Shown: piece by piece, positions 22,141-30,852 of the stretch
Numbering within the stretch: the first letter of the stretch is position 1
Layout of the letters: each line of letters opens with the position of its first letter
Assembly (NCBI RefSeq): GCF_028698005.1
Contig: NZ_JAQVEJ010000003.1
Location: 5,006 to 44,069 of the forward strand
Direction of reading: 5' to 3'
DNA: 39,064 nucleotides
Source of the DNA: Hydrogenophaga sp.
Lineage (GTDB): Bacteria > Pseudomonadota > Gammaproteobacteria > Burkholderiales > Burkholderiaceae_C
Program-made: the position numbers and the translations under genes
Notes under the pieces: generated by a model
Told to the model about the DNA's origin: nothing
Databases searched by the model: none
The model's input: only the letters and a program-made list of their open reading frames with translations

Positions 22141-23073
22141 ATGAAGATCGCTTTCTGCTGTGCCAATATCAAGGCCGAGCCCTGGCTGCAGGGGCTGGCC
22201 GCCGCCTTGCAGGACATCGACGGCGGGGTCGAGGTCAGCGCCTGGGAGCCCGGCGCGCCGCCGGCGGACTACGCCGTGGTCTGGGTGCCGCCGCAGCAGT
22301 TCATCGACGAACAGTCGGCGCTCAAGGCCGTGTTCAACATCGGCGCCGGTGTGGACCGCCTGCTGGAGCTGCGCCTGCCGCCGTCCTTGCGTGTCGTGCG
22401 GATGGATGACGCGGGCATGGCGGTGCAGATGGCCGAGTACGTGAGCCAGGCGCTGATCCGCCATTTCCGGGGACTGGACCTGTACGAAGCCCGGATGCGC
22501 GAGGGCGACTGGAGCTACATCCACCCCCCACGGCGCGAGGATTTTCCCGTCGGTGTGATGGGACTGGGGGTGCTGGGCGAGCGCGTGGCGCGCACGGTGG
22601 CGCAGTTCGAATTTCCGGTGCTCGGCTGGAGCCGCTCGCCCAAGGCCATCGAGGGTGTGCGCAGCTTCAGTGGCGCTTCAGGCTTCGACGAATTTCTGGC
22701 CGCCACGCGCGTGCTCGTCAACCTGCTGCCGCTGACGCCCGAGACGCAGGGCATCATGAACCGGGGCACGCTCTCGCGCCTGCGTGCGGGCGCCTACGTG
22801 ATCAACGTGGCGCGCGGCGCGCACCTGGTCGAGGAAGACCTGCTCGCGCTGATCGACGAAGGCCACATTGCCGGCGCCACGCTCGACGTGTTCCGAACCG
22901 AGCCACTGCCGGCGGGGCACCCGTTCTGGCAGCACCCGAAGATCACCATCACACCCCATACCTCGGCGCGCACGCTGCGCGACGAAAGCATCGCGCAGAT
23001 CGCCGGCAAGATCCGTGCGCTCGAACGCGGCGATGCCGTGACCGGCGTCGTCGATACCGCGCGCGGCTACTGA
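22141..23073 (+). CDS. D-isomer 2-hydroxyacid dehydrogenase, glyoxylate/hydroxypyruvate reductase A-like
   Basis: A 310-residue NAD(P)-dependent reductase of the GhrA group. The Rossmann motif GLGVLGERVA is near residue 141. The catalytic set follows: Arg in INVARGAHLVEE, Glu in DVFRTEPLP and His in ITPHTSA. It should reduce glyoxylate or hydroxypyruvate to glycolate or glycerate; substrate choice is inferred from GhrA similarity. It is inserted between two leucine-degradation genes, 37 bp after liuD and 31 bp before the HMG-CoA lyase gene, on the same strand. It is probably co-transcribed although no step of leucine breakdown needs it. The start at ATG 22141 gives the standard MKIAFCC N terminus. 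Confidence 0.88.
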   Translation: MKIAFCCANIKAEPWLQGLAAALQDIDGGVEVSAWEPGAPPADYAVVWVPPQQFIDEQSALKAVFNIGAGVDRLLELRLPPSLRVVRMDDAGMAVQMAEYVSQALIRHFRGLDLYEARMREGDWSYIHPPRREDFPVGVMGLGVLGERVARTVAQFEFPVLGWSRSPKAIEGVRSFSGASGFDEFLAATRVLVNLLPLTPETQGIMNRGTLSRLRAGAYVINVARGAHLVEEDLLALIDEGHIAGATLDVFRTEPLPAGHPFWQHPKITITPHTSARTLRDESIAQIAGKIRALERGDAVTGVVDTARGY

Positions 23074-23104
23074 GTGCCGAACGACTTTCAGGAGAACCTC
23101 ACCG

Positions 23105-24031
23105 ATGAACCCGCACCTCCCCACCCACGTCAAGATCATCGATGTCGGCCCGCGCGACGGCCTGCAGAACGAAAAGCAGCCCGTGTCCGCCGAGGTCAAG
23201 ATCGGGTTGGTGCACCGCCTGCAGGCCGCCGGCCTGAAGGAGATCGAGGTCACCAGCTATGTGTCGCCCAAGTGGGTGCCGCAGATGGCCGACAACCATG
23301 CCGTCATGAGCGGCATCACGCGCCAGCCCGGCGTGCTGTATTCGGTGCTCACGCCCAACCTGAAGGGCTACGAGGCGGCGGCACTGGACAAGCCCGACGA
23401 AATCGTCGTTTTCGGCGCCGCCAGCGAGGCCTTCAGCCAGAAGAACATCAACTGCTCGATCGCCGAGAGCATCGAACGCTTCGCGCCCGTGGTCGAGGTG
23501 GCGCTGGCGGCCGGCATCCGGGTGCGCGGCGCCATGAGCTGCACGGTCGGCTGTCCCTACGAGGGCGAGGTGGACCCGGAGCGCGTGGCCTATCTGGCCG
23601 GTCTCATGAAAGGCATCGGCGTGCAGCGCGTGGACGTCGCCGACACCATCGGCGTGGGCACGCCGCGCCAGGTGCGGGCCGCGTTCGAGGCCGCTCTCCG
23701 GCACTTCGACATCGACCACGTGTGCGGGCATTTCCACGACACCTACGGCCAGGCGCTGTCCAATACCCTGGCCGCGCTGGAGCTGGGCGTGTGGAACTTC
23801 CAGTCCTCGGTCGCCGGTCTGGGTGGCTGCCCCTACGCCAAGGGCGCCACCGGCAATGTCGCCACGGAAGACGTGGTCTACATGCTGCACGGCATGGGCA
23901 TTGACACCGGCATCGACCTCGATGCCCTGGTCGATACCGGTGCCTGGATCAGCGAGCAGCTCGGTCGCCCCACGGGATCACGCGTCGGCCGTGCGCTGCT
24001 GGCCAAGCGGGCATCGGCGGTCTGCGCCTGA
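23105..24031 (+). CDS. liuE: Hydroxymethylglutaryl-CoA lyase
   Basis: A 308-residue TIM-barrel enzyme of the HMGL-like family. The N-terminal DVGPRDGLQNE contains the essential Arg17. The metal-binding HFHDTYG lies near residue 210, and the signature loop SVAGLGGCPYAKGATGN carries catalytic Cys242. It cleaves HMG-CoA to acetyl-CoA and acetoacetate, the last step of leucine degradation, and completes the pathway begun by the carboxylase subunits upstream. The start ATG 23105 is preceded by CAGGAGA. No clear terminator follows; the next gene, lysE-like, starts 74 bp later. Confidence 0.94.
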   Translation: MNPHLPTHVKIIDVGPRDGLQNEKQPVSAEVKIGLVHRLQAAGLKEIEVTSYVSPKWVPQMADNHAVMSGITRQPGVLYSVLTPNLKGYEAAALDKPDEIVVFGAASEAFSQKNINCSIAESIERFAPVVEVALAAGIRVRGAMSCTVGCPYEGEVDPERVAYLAGLMKGIGVQRVDVADTIGVGTPRQVRAAFEAALRHFDIDHVCGHFHDTYGQALSNTLAALELGVWNFQSSVAGLGGCPYAKGATGNVATEDVVYMLHGMGIDTGIDLDALVDTGAWISEQLGRPTGSRVGRALLAKRASAVCA

Positions 24032-24064
24032 AACCCCGGGCCGGCAAGGCACGGGCGGCGATGG

Positions 24065-24108
24065 CATCATGACGGCCTGAACATCTTCGTCGTCTTGCCG
24101 TCATCATG
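24065..24108. promoter_or_regulatory. Inverted repeat covering the lysE-like start codon
   Basis: CATCATGACGGC (24065-24076) and GCCGTCATCATG (24097-24108) are complementary at 11 of 12 positions, with a 20-base loop. The right arm contains the ATG (24106) of the lysE-like gene and the bases before it. In RNA this could fold into a hairpin hiding the start; in DNA it could be a regulator site. No Shine-Dalgarno sequence is obvious in the loop. The functional reading is inference. Confidence 0.3.
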
Positions 24109-24756
24109 GATCTGCACGTCTGGCTGGCCTACCTTGCCGCTGCCTGGGTCATCGCCTTGTCGCCGGGCTCGGGTGCCGTGCTGTCGATGACGCACGGACT
24201 GGCCTATGGCGTGCGCGCCACCCGTGCCACCATCGCCGGCCTGCAACTGGGGCTGGCGGCGGTCCTGCTCGTGGCCGGTCTGGGCGTGGGCGCGCTGCTG
24301 GTGGCCTCGGCCACCGCCTTCACCGTGGTCAAGGTCGTGGGCGCGGTCTATCTCCTCTGGCTGGGCTGGCGGCAGTGGATGGCGCCGGTGCCGCAGGGCG
24401 AGGCGCCGAAGCCCGGTCCGGCCGATGCGGTGCCGGCCGGCGTGCCGGACGTGCGCGAGCGCCTGCTGCTGGGTTTTCTCACCAATGTCACCAACCCCAA
24501 GGGCATCGTGTTCATGGTGGCCGTGCTGCCCCAGTTCATCGACCCGGCGCGGCCGCTGTGGCGGCAACTGCTCATTCTGCTGGCCACCACCATCGTTACC
24601 GACGTCATCGTCATGCACGGCTATGCCTTCCTGGCTTCGCGCGCGCAACGCTGGCTGGCCACGGCGCGCGCCCGGCGGGCCCAGAACCGCGTCTTCGGCG
24701 GCGTCCTCATGGCCATGGGGGCCGGCCTGTTCATGGTCAAGCGGGCGGCAGCCTGA
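24106..24756 (+). CDS. LysE-family amino acid/metabolite exporter
   Basis: A 216-residue inner-membrane protein with about six transmembrane helices. The N terminus has the RhtB/LysE signature SPGSGAVLSMTHGLAYGVRATRA (residues about 19-40), then TVVKVVGAVYLLWLGWRQW and FLTNVTNPKGIVFMVAVLPQF. The family exports amino acids, homoserine lactones or similar small metabolites by proton antiport; the substrate is not readable. It follows the HMG-CoA lyase gene by 74 bp on the same strand, a space that contains an inverted repeat over the start codon. Confidence 0.88.
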   Translation: MDLHVWLAYLAAAWVIALSPGSGAVLSMTHGLAYGVRATRATIAGLQLGLAAVLLVAGLGVGALLVASATAFTVVKVVGAVYLLWLGWRQWMAPVPQGEAPKPGPADAVPAGVPDVRERLLLGFLTNVTNPKGIVFMVAVLPQFIDPARPLWRQLLILLATTIVTDVIVMHGYAFLASRAQRWLATARARRAQNRVFGGVLMAMGAGLFMVKRAAA

Positions 24757-24783
24757 CGCAACGCGAGCTACCATCACCACCCT

Positions 24784-25314
24784 ATGAGTGACACCGTATC
24801 TGTATTTGCCCCTTCCCGGGCCAGTCTGCCGCCGGGCGTGCGCCGGGTGGCCGATGCCCTGGCCGCGCTGGGCCATCCGCATGTCCCGGTCATGCTCGAC
24901 GACGCGGCGCGCACGGCCCAGCAGGCGGCCGACGCGCTCGGCGTGGCGCTTGGCCAGATCGCCAAGAGCATCATCTTCCGCCGCAAGTCGGACGACCGCG
25001 CCGTGCTGGTCATCACCTCCGGCGACCTGCGGGTGGACGAGAAGAAGGTGCAGGCCATCGTCTGCGGCGAAGCGGGTGGCAAGCTGGGTCGGGCGGATGC
25101 CGATTTCGTCAAGGCCAAGACGGGCTTCTCGATCGGCGGCGTGTCGCCCCTGGCGCATGCCGAGCCACCGCTGACCCTGATTGACGAGCAATTGTTCCGC
25201 TTCGACACGATCTGGGCGGCGGCCGGGCATCCGCACGGCGTGTTCCGGCTGTCGCCCGATGACCTGCGCCGCCTGACGGGCGCGCCGGTGCACGACGTGA
25301 CGGTTGTGGTCTGA
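24784..25314 (+). CDS. YbaK/EbsC-family aminoacyl-tRNA deacylase
   Basis: A 176-residue single-domain protein of the YbaK/ProX editing family. Characteristic parts are GVALGQIAKSIIFRRKSDDRAVLVITSGD, with the conserved Lys in AKSI, and the later GGVSPLAHAEPPLTLIDE and WAAAGHPHGVFRLSPDDL. Family members remove wrongly attached amino acids (Ala or Cys from tRNA-Pro, for example) in the cytosol. Which mis-charged tRNA it corrects cannot be told. It starts 27 bp after the LysE gene and is followed closely by the DUF1289 gene, so these are probably one transcript. Confidence 0.9.
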   Translation: MSDTVSVFAPSRASLPPGVRRVADALAALGHPHVPVMLDDAARTAQQAADALGVALGQIAKSIIFRRKSDDRAVLVITSGDLRVDEKKVQAIVCGEAGGKLGRADADFVKAKTGFSIGGVSPLAHAEPPLTLIDEQLFRFDTIWAAAGHPHGVFRLSPDDLRRLTGAPVHDVTVVV

Positions 25315-25327
25315 GGGGGCCGGTGCC

Positions 25328-25606
25328 ATGGGTTTGTTCGACAGACTGTTCGGCCGCCGCAGAAGCCCCGCGCCGCCGCGCCCGCGCCCCCTGATCAACC
25401 TCGACGATGCGCGCGCACGCCATGTGCCGGGGGAGGTCCCGTCGCCCTGCATTTCGGTATGCCAGATGGACGAGCAGACCGGGCTGTGCCGAGGCTGTTA
25501 CCGCACGCTCGACGAAATCGCCGATTGGGCGCGCCTGACCGACCGTGAGCGACTGGAGGCCTGGGCGCGGATCGAGGCACGGCAGATGCCGGCGGCGCGG
25601 AGCTGA
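25328..25606 (+). CDS. DUF1289 domain protein
   Basis: A 92-residue protein. A basic Pro/Arg-rich N terminus (MGLFDRLFGRRRSPAPP) precedes the DUF1289 domain, seen as SPCISVCQMDEQTGLCRGCY with four Cys, then RTLDEIADWARLTDRERL. The Cys spacing suggests metal or Fe-S binding; no activity is established for the family. The ATG at 25328 is used because it lies 13 bp after the previous stop and gives a sensible N terminus; an upstream start would run into the preceding gene. Confidence 0.85.
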   Translation: MGLFDRLFGRRRSPAPPRPRPLINLDDARARHVPGEVPSPCISVCQMDEQTGLCRGCYRTLDEIADWARLTDRERLEAWARIEARQMPAARS

Positions 25607-25637
25607 CGGGGTGGGCGCAGGACAAGGAGACACGGCG

Positions 25638-26327
25638 ATGGGTCAGCGGCACGTACACGACATCACCTTCTGGTACGACCCGATATCGCCGTATGCCTGG
25701 CTGGCCTTCGAACGTCTGCCGCAGACGCTGATGGGACTGAGCGGGCGGGTGCGCTACCGGCCCTTGTTCCTGGGCGGTCTGCTCAAGGCGCGGGGACAAC
25801 TGGGGCCGGCCGAAATTCCGGACAAGCGGGAGTGGACCTTCCGCCATGCCCAATGGCTGGCGCAGCAGCAGGGGACGGTGCTGGAGCTGCCGGCGGCGCA
25901 TCCGTTCAATCCCCTGCCGCTGCTGCGGCTGGGGCTGGCCGCCGCGAGCAGCCCGCTGCCGGGCGACACCAGCCGCTACGTGACCGGGCTGCTGTTTCGC
26001 CACGTCTGGGAGGGCGGCGCCGATGCGGCATCACCCGAGCGCCTGCAGGGCCTGGAGCGGCTGCTGCGCGACCACGTGGCCGAGCGGGGCGGCGAATGGC
26101 CGGGTGCCGACAGCGAGCCGGTTCGCGCGCAGTTGCGCGCCAACACCGATGAGGCCATGGCCGCTGGCGTGTTCGGCACGCCCGCCATGGTGGTCGATGG
26201 CCGGGTCTTCTGGGGACTGGATGCCCTGCCCATGCTGCGCGACGCGCTCGACGGCGGCGCCTGGTTCCAGGGCGAGGGCTGGGCCGCGGCGGCGCGCCTG
26301 CCCGGCGCGGCCCAGTCCCGGGCCTGA
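25638..26327 (+). CDS. DsbA-family 2-hydroxychromene-2-carboxylate isomerase-like protein
   Basis: A 229-residue kappa-class GST/DsbA-fold protein. The active-site segment is FWYDPISPYAWLAFERLP, in which Ser stands where DsbA has its first Cys; this is the mark of HCCA isomerases. The helical insert follows, and the C-terminal GVFGTPAMVVDGRVFWGLDAL provides the cis-Pro loop. The named reaction is glutathione-dependent isomerisation in naphthalene catabolism. No naphthalene genes are near, so a broader glutathione-linked role is more likely. I chose ATG 25638, preceded by AAGGAGA. It converges on ehuA, with 20 bp between the stops. Confidence 0.88.
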   Translation: MGQRHVHDITFWYDPISPYAWLAFERLPQTLMGLSGRVRYRPLFLGGLLKARGQLGPAEIPDKREWTFRHAQWLAQQQGTVLELPAAHPFNPLPLLRLGLAAASSPLPGDTSRYVTGLLFRHVWEGGADAASPERLQGLERLLRDHVAERGGEWPGADSEPVRAQLRANTDEAMAAGVFGTPAMVVDGRVFWGLDALPMLRDALDGGAWFQGEGWAAAARLPGAAQSRA

Positions 26328-26347
26328 CCGGCACCCCCGCGGGACGC

Positions 26348-27160
26348 TCAGACCGCTTCCATCACCGCGCGCAGGAACTGCTGCGTGCGGGCCTCGCGGG
26401 GCTGGGCGAAGAAGGCCTCGGCAGGCCCCTGTTCCAGGATGCGGCCCTGATCGAAGAAGCACACGCGGTCGGCGAACTCGCGCGCAAATCCCATCTGGTG
26501 CGTGACCATGAGCATGGTCAGCCGATGTTCGCGGCCCAGCGTCCGGATCACGCTGAGCACCTCGCCGCACAGTTCGGGGTCCAGCGCCGAGGTCACCTCG
26601 TCGAACAGCATCACCTTGGGGCGCATGGCCAGGGCCCGTGCGATGGCCACGCGCTGCTGTTGGCCGCCCGAAAGTTGCGAGGGATAGTGATCGAGCTTGT
26701 CGCCCAGGCCCACCATCGACAGCAACTCGCCCGCGCGCTCGCGCGCCTCGTCCCGGCTCAAACCCAGGACGGTGATGGGCGCCTCCATGCAGTTCTTCAG
26801 CGCCGTCATGTGGGGAAACAGGTTGAAGTGCTGGAACACCATGCCGATGTGGCCGCGCATCCGCCGCAGATGCTGGGGGTCGGCGCGCACCAGCGCACCT
26901 CCCCGCTCCATGTGCGTCAATGGCTCGCCATCCACCCAGATGGTGCCATCGTCGATGGTCTCCAGTGTCATGAGCATGCGCAGCACGGTGGTTTTGCCCG
27001 ATCCGGAGGGCCCGATGATGGCAACCTTTTCGTGTGCGGCCACATCGAGGTCGAGCGAGTCGAGCACGACCAGGTCGCCGTAGCGCTTGGTCACGCCGGC
27101 AAAGCGCACCATGGGTGGTGCGTCCTCGGCCCCGGGCGTCGTGTCGTTCCTGTTGTTCAT
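26348..27160 (-). CDS. ehuA: Ectoine/hydroxyectoine ABC transporter ATP-binding protein EhuA
   Basis: A 270-residue ABC ATPase of the polar amino acid group. Walker A is GPSGSGKT at residues 50-57. VFQHFNLFPHMTALKN is the Q-loop region, LSGGQQQRVAIARAL the signature, VMLFDEVTSALD Walker B, and VTHQMGFAREFADRV the H-loop. It drives uptake through EhuC/EhuD. The open frame continues far upstream, but ATG 27160 overlaps the ehuD stop by 4 bp and gives the normal N terminus. It is the last gene of the ectABCD-ehuBCDA operon; the name rests on that context plus similarity. Confidence 0.9.
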   Translation of the reverse strand: MNNRNDTTPGAEDAPPMVRFAGVTKRYGDLVVLDSLDLDVAAHEKVAIIGPSGSGKTTVLRMLMTLETIDDGTIWVDGEPLTHMERGGALVRADPQHLRRMRGHIGMVFQHFNLFPHMTALKNCMEAPITVLGLSRDEARERAGELLSMVGLGDKLDHYPSQLSGGQQQRVAIARALAMRPKVMLFDEVTSALDPELCGEVLSVIRTLGREHRLTMLMVTHQMGFAREFADRVCFFDQGRILEQGPAEAFFAQPREARTQQFLRAVMEAV

Positions 27161-27828
27161 GTGCGCCTCCCCGCGCGCGGTTGCAGTGCCTTTTCCACCT
27201 GCCGGATCAGTGCCGCCGAAACGAGGCTGAAGGCCAGAAAAAACAGGCCCACCAGCGTGATGGGCTCGGTGTACTGGAAGCTCTCGGAGCCCAGGATCTT
27301 GGCGGTCTGCATCAGTTCCAGCACCGCGATCACCGACAGCAGGGGCGTTTCCTTGAACAGGGCCACCAGGTAGTTGCCCAGTGCCGGCACGATGGGCGGA
27401 ATGGCCTGCGGCAGGATCACGCGGCGGAAGGTGACCCAGGGCGAGAGGTTGAGCGCGATGGCCGCTTCCCACTGCCCCCGGGGCACGTTGTCCAGCCCGG
27501 CACGGTACACCTCGGCACAGTAGGCACCGTAGTGCAGGCCCAGGGCCAGCACGCCCGTCGGCATGGCGTCGAGCGTGATGCCGAACTCGGGCATCACGTA
27601 GTACAGGAAGAAGATCTGGATCAGCAAGGGAGTGGAACGCAGAAACTCCACCACCCCCGTGACCGACCAGCGCAGCCATGCCGGACCGGTCATGCGACCC
27701 ACGGCGAACAGCAGGCCCACCACCAGCGCCAGCAAGAAGCCAGCCAGGGTGGCCTGCAGCGTCACCACCGACGCTTCGGCCAGGATGGGCAGCACTTCCC
27801 AGGCGTAGTCCCAGTCCCAGATCTTCAT
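27157..27828 (-). CDS. ehuD: Ectoine/hydroxyectoine ABC transporter permease EhuD
   Basis: A 223-residue membrane permease of the HisM/GlnP type with about five helices. The cytoplasmic coupling loop (EAA motif) is GQWEAAIALNLSPWVTFRRV followed by ILPQAIPPIVPALGN. Together with EhuC it forms the channel fed by EhuB. Its ATG follows the ehuC stop with no intervening base and its stop overlaps the ehuA start, so translation of the three genes is likely coupled. Confidence 0.9.
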   Translation of the reverse strand: MKIWDWDYAWEVLPILAEASVVTLQATLAGFLLALVVGLLFAVGRMTGPAWLRWSVTGVVEFLRSTPLLIQIFFLYYVMPEFGITLDAMPTGVLALGLHYGAYCAEVYRAGLDNVPRGQWEAAIALNLSPWVTFRRVILPQAIPPIVPALGNYLVALFKETPLLSVIAVLELMQTAKILGSESFQYTEPITLVGLFFLAFSLVSAALIRQVEKALQPRAGRRT

Positions 27829-28569
27829 TCAGGCCACCTTGCCCCGGCGCAGGCCACGGGAGGCGCGCCGCTCCAGCGAGCGCATGCCGGCGGTGATGAG
27901 CAGGGACATCGCCAGGTACACCAGCAGCACGGAGCCGAATATCTCCACGGTGCGCAGCGTGTTCTGGTTGAGCTGCTGGGCCTTGAAGGCCAGGTCGGAC
28001 AGCGTGATGAGCGAGACCAGTGAGGTGGCCTTGAGCAGCTCGATCAACAGGTTGCCCCAGGGGGGAATCATGGCCACGAAGGCCTGAGGCAGCACGATGC
28101 GGCGCAGTGTCTGGGCGCGGCTCAGGTTCAGTGCGGCGGCGGCCTCCCACTGCCCCTGGGCCACCGAACCGATGGCCCCACGCACCACTTCGGCCCCGTA
28201 GGCACCCACGTTCAGGCCCAGCGCCATGATGCCGACGGCCATGGGCGCGAGCGTGATGCCGAAGTGTGGCAGAACGAAGAACAGCCAGAACAGTTGCACC
28301 AGCGCCGAGGTGCCGCGAAAGGTTTCGATGTAGGCGAAGGCGAGCCAGCGCAGCGGCGCGGGGCCGTACAACCGGGTCAGGCCGGCCAGCAGTGCCATCG
28401 CCAGCGCGAACAGCGACCCGCCCAGGGCCACCACCGCCGTGACCTGGGCGCCGCGCAACAGCTCGGGTATCAGATCACCCAGCGGGGTCAGGCTGGCCAC
28501 GTACAGGCCGGCCGCGAAGGCCAGGGTGCCTGCCACGAGGGCCAGCGTCAGTTTGGGGGGCATCGCCAC
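27829..28569 (-). CDS. ehuC: Ectoine/hydroxyectoine ABC transporter permease EhuC
   Basis: A 246-residue permease of the polar amino acid ABC family. After an N-terminal helix it shows YIETFRGTSALVQLFWLFFVLP and the EAA coupling loop GQWEAAAALNLSRAQTLRRI, then VLPQAFVAMIPPWGN. A GTG at 28569 has GGAG five bases upstream and is used here; ATG 28563, two codons later, is the alternative. It starts 12 bp after the ehuB stop. Confidence 0.9.
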   Translation of the reverse strand: MAMPPKLTLALVAGTLAFAAGLYVASLTPLGDLIPELLRGAQVTAVVALGGSLFALAMALLAGLTRLYGPAPLRWLAFAYIETFRGTSALVQLFWLFFVLPHFGITLAPMAVGIMALGLNVGAYGAEVVRGAIGSVAQGQWEAAAALNLSRAQTLRRIVLPQAFVAMIPPWGNLLIELLKATSLVSLITLSDLAFKAQQLNQNTLRTVEIFGSVLLVYLAMSLLITAGMRSLERRASRGLRRGKVA

Positions 28570-28581
28570 GGCGGCTCCGTC

Positions 28582-29448
28582 TTACTCGCCGGCGCAGTGC
28601 TGATCGGCCGTTTTTTCGGGCAGGTTGGATTCGTCGAAGCCGAATTCCTTGACCATCGCCAAGTGCTCGGGCGTGCCGATGAACCGGGCCAGCTCGGCAT
28701 TGACTGCGTCGCGCAGCGCGGTGTCGTCGGGCCGGAAGGCGAATGAGCCTTCGCCGCGGTAGCTCTTGCCCTCGTGCTCGAAGGTGAAGGGCTTGGCGCG
28801 CTCGATGGCGTCGTCCTTGCTGGCGAGGTCTTGCGCCGTCAACGAGGTGAACGCGGCCGCGGCGGTGCGGCCGGACTTCACATTGGCCACCGCCGCGGCG
28901 AAGTCGGGCACGATGACCTGCTGGTCCCACTTCATGCCGGCCATGCGGCCATGCTCGATCTCGGCCGTGCCGGCAACGAAGGCGATCTTGGCGCCTTTCT
29001 TCGCCGCGTCGTCGTAGGTGTCGATGCCCTCCGGATTGCCTTTCTTCACCACCAGTGCTTCGCCGATACCGTAGGTGGGGTTGGCGAAGATGACCTGCTT
29101 GCAGCGAGTGGGTGTGATGTACATCGAGGCCACGATGGCATCGAAGCGGCCGGCACGCAGTCCTGGGATCAACGCGCCCCATTCGGTGAGAACGCCGTCC
29201 ACTTCTTTCACGCCCAGCTTCTGCATGATGTGGCGAAACACGGTGGGCGACTCGCCGGTGAGTTGGCCCGAGGCCGTCGCGAACGAGTAGGGTGACTCGT
29301 TGGCAAAGCCGACGCGGATGTAACCCTGCTCGCGCAGCTTGTCCAGCGTGGTCTGCGCCTGTGCCATGCCGGTACCCAGCAGGGCACAGGCGCCGGCCAG
29401 CGCCACCAGGGCGCGACGCAGGGGGGATGTTTGCGGTGTGACTTTCAT
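28582..29448 (-). CDS. ehuB: Ectoine/hydroxyectoine periplasmic binding protein EhuB
   Basis: A 288-residue solute-binding protein. The signal peptide has two Arg, a hydrophobic stretch to about residue 27 and an Ala-Gln-Ala site at 29-31. The mature part has GYIRVGFANESPYSF near the ligand-contacting N-terminal strand and GLRAGRFDAIVASMYITPTRC further on, as in S. meliloti EhuB. In that protein Glu and aromatic residues of the first segment and an Arg of the second hold ectoine; the match is by recall, not alignment. It delivers ectoine or hydroxyectoine to EhuCD. GAGGAG precedes the start by about eight bases, and the gap to ectD is 24 bp. Confidence 0.9.
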   Translation of the reverse strand: MKVTPQTSPLRRALVALAGACALLGTGMAQAQTTLDKLREQGYIRVGFANESPYSFATASGQLTGESPTVFRHIMQKLGVKEVDGVLTEWGALIPGLRAGRFDAIVASMYITPTRCKQVIFANPTYGIGEALVVKKGNPEGIDTYDDAAKKGAKIAFVAGTAEIEHGRMAGMKWDQQVIVPDFAAAVANVKSGRTAAAAFTSLTAQDLASKDDAIERAKPFTFEHEGKSYRGEGSFAFRPDDTALRDAVNAELARFIGTPEHLAMVKEFGFDESNLPEKTADQHCAGE

Positions 29449-29472
29449 GGCTATGACTCCTCGGTGGTGGTA

Positions 29473-30405
29473 TCAGCGGGGCGCGGGGTACGGCAGGGGG
29501 GTGAAGTCCTGTCGCTCGGCGATGAAGTTGGGGCGCGGGGCCAGGCCACAGAAGGGGGCCACCGGGGTGTTGTCCACGCTGTTGTAGACAATGAAAATGT
29601 TGCTGCGCGGCAGGGGCGTGATGTTCGAGTTCGAACCGTGCATGATGTTGCACTCGAAGAAGGTCACGGCGCCGGCCAGCCCCGTGGGGGCTGTGATGCC
29701 GAAGTCGTTGACCAGCTGGGTCAGGCTGTCGTCGTCGGGTACGCCCACTTCCTGGCGACGCAGCGAATCCCTGTAGTGCTGCTCGGGCGTTGCGCCCACG
29801 CATGAAATGTAGCGCTGGTGCGAGCCCGGGATGAGCATCAGTGGCCCGTTGTGCGGGGTGTTGGCGGTCAGGCTGATCGAGCAGCTGACCATGCGCATGG
29901 CCGGAACGCCGTCCTCGACGTGCCAGGTCTCGAAGTCGGAGTGCCAGTAGAACTCCTTGCCCCGGAATCCCCCTTTGTAGTTGACGCGTGACTGGTGGAT
30001 GTAGACATCGCCGCCGAGCAACTGACGTGCGATTGCCACCAGCCTGGGGTGTTGGCTCAGCCGGTGCAGGACCTCGCTGGAGCGGTGCACGGCAAAGATC
30101 GAGCGCAGTTCGCGGCTGTCGGGCTCAATCACCGCTTCATCCATGCGCTTGGTGGCCTCGTCATGGCGCAGCCGGTGCAGTTCCTGCAGGGCGGCGCTGA
30201 TGTCGGCTTCGTCCAGCAATGCGTCGAAGCTGAGGTAGCCGTTGTCTTCGTAGAACAGCAACTGGTGCTGTGTCAGCGGTCCTTCGCCGGTCTTGCCGTG
30301 AACCACCGGATCCTGACGCGGGCTGATTTGCGCCACCGGTGCGTGGCGCGAAGGGTAGCGGTCGTCCGCCCGGACGTGGGCGGTGTGGGCGGTGCTTTGC
30401 ATCAT
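29473..30405 (-). CDS. ectD: Ectoine 5-hydroxylase EctD
   Basis: A 310-residue Fe(II)/2-oxoglutarate dioxygenase that converts ectoine to 5-hydroxyectoine. The iron ligands are His155, Asp157 and His256. The first two lie inside the EctD signature FYWHSDFETWHVEDGVP; the third is in NIMHGSNSN. Arg267 in PLPRSNIF probably anchors 2-oxoglutarate. The frame is open upstream, but ATG 30405 has AAGGAGG nine bases before it and lies 20 bp after the ectC stop. The N terminus is about ten residues longer than in many EctD proteins. It requires oxygen, so hydroxyectoine is made only under oxic conditions. Confidence 0.95.
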   Translation of the reverse strand: MMQSTAHTAHVRADDRYPSRHAPVAQISPRQDPVVHGKTGEGPLTQHQLLFYEDNGYLSFDALLDEADISAALQELHRLRHDEATKRMDEAVIEPDSRELRSIFAVHRSSEVLHRLSQHPRLVAIARQLLGGDVYIHQSRVNYKGGFRGKEFYWHSDFETWHVEDGVPAMRMVSCSISLTANTPHNGPLMLIPGSHQRYISCVGATPEQHYRDSLRRQEVGVPDDDSLTQLVNDFGITAPTGLAGAVTFFECNIMHGSNSNITPLPRSNIFIVYNSVDNTPVAPFCGLAPRPNFIAERQDFTPLPYPAPR

Positions 30406-30425
30406 GGTCGGGGCCCTCCTTGTCT

Positions 30426-30815
<390 letters not shown>

Positions 30816-30852
30816 GTGAGAGTTCCTTGTTGAATGGGGGTGGCGGGCGGGT

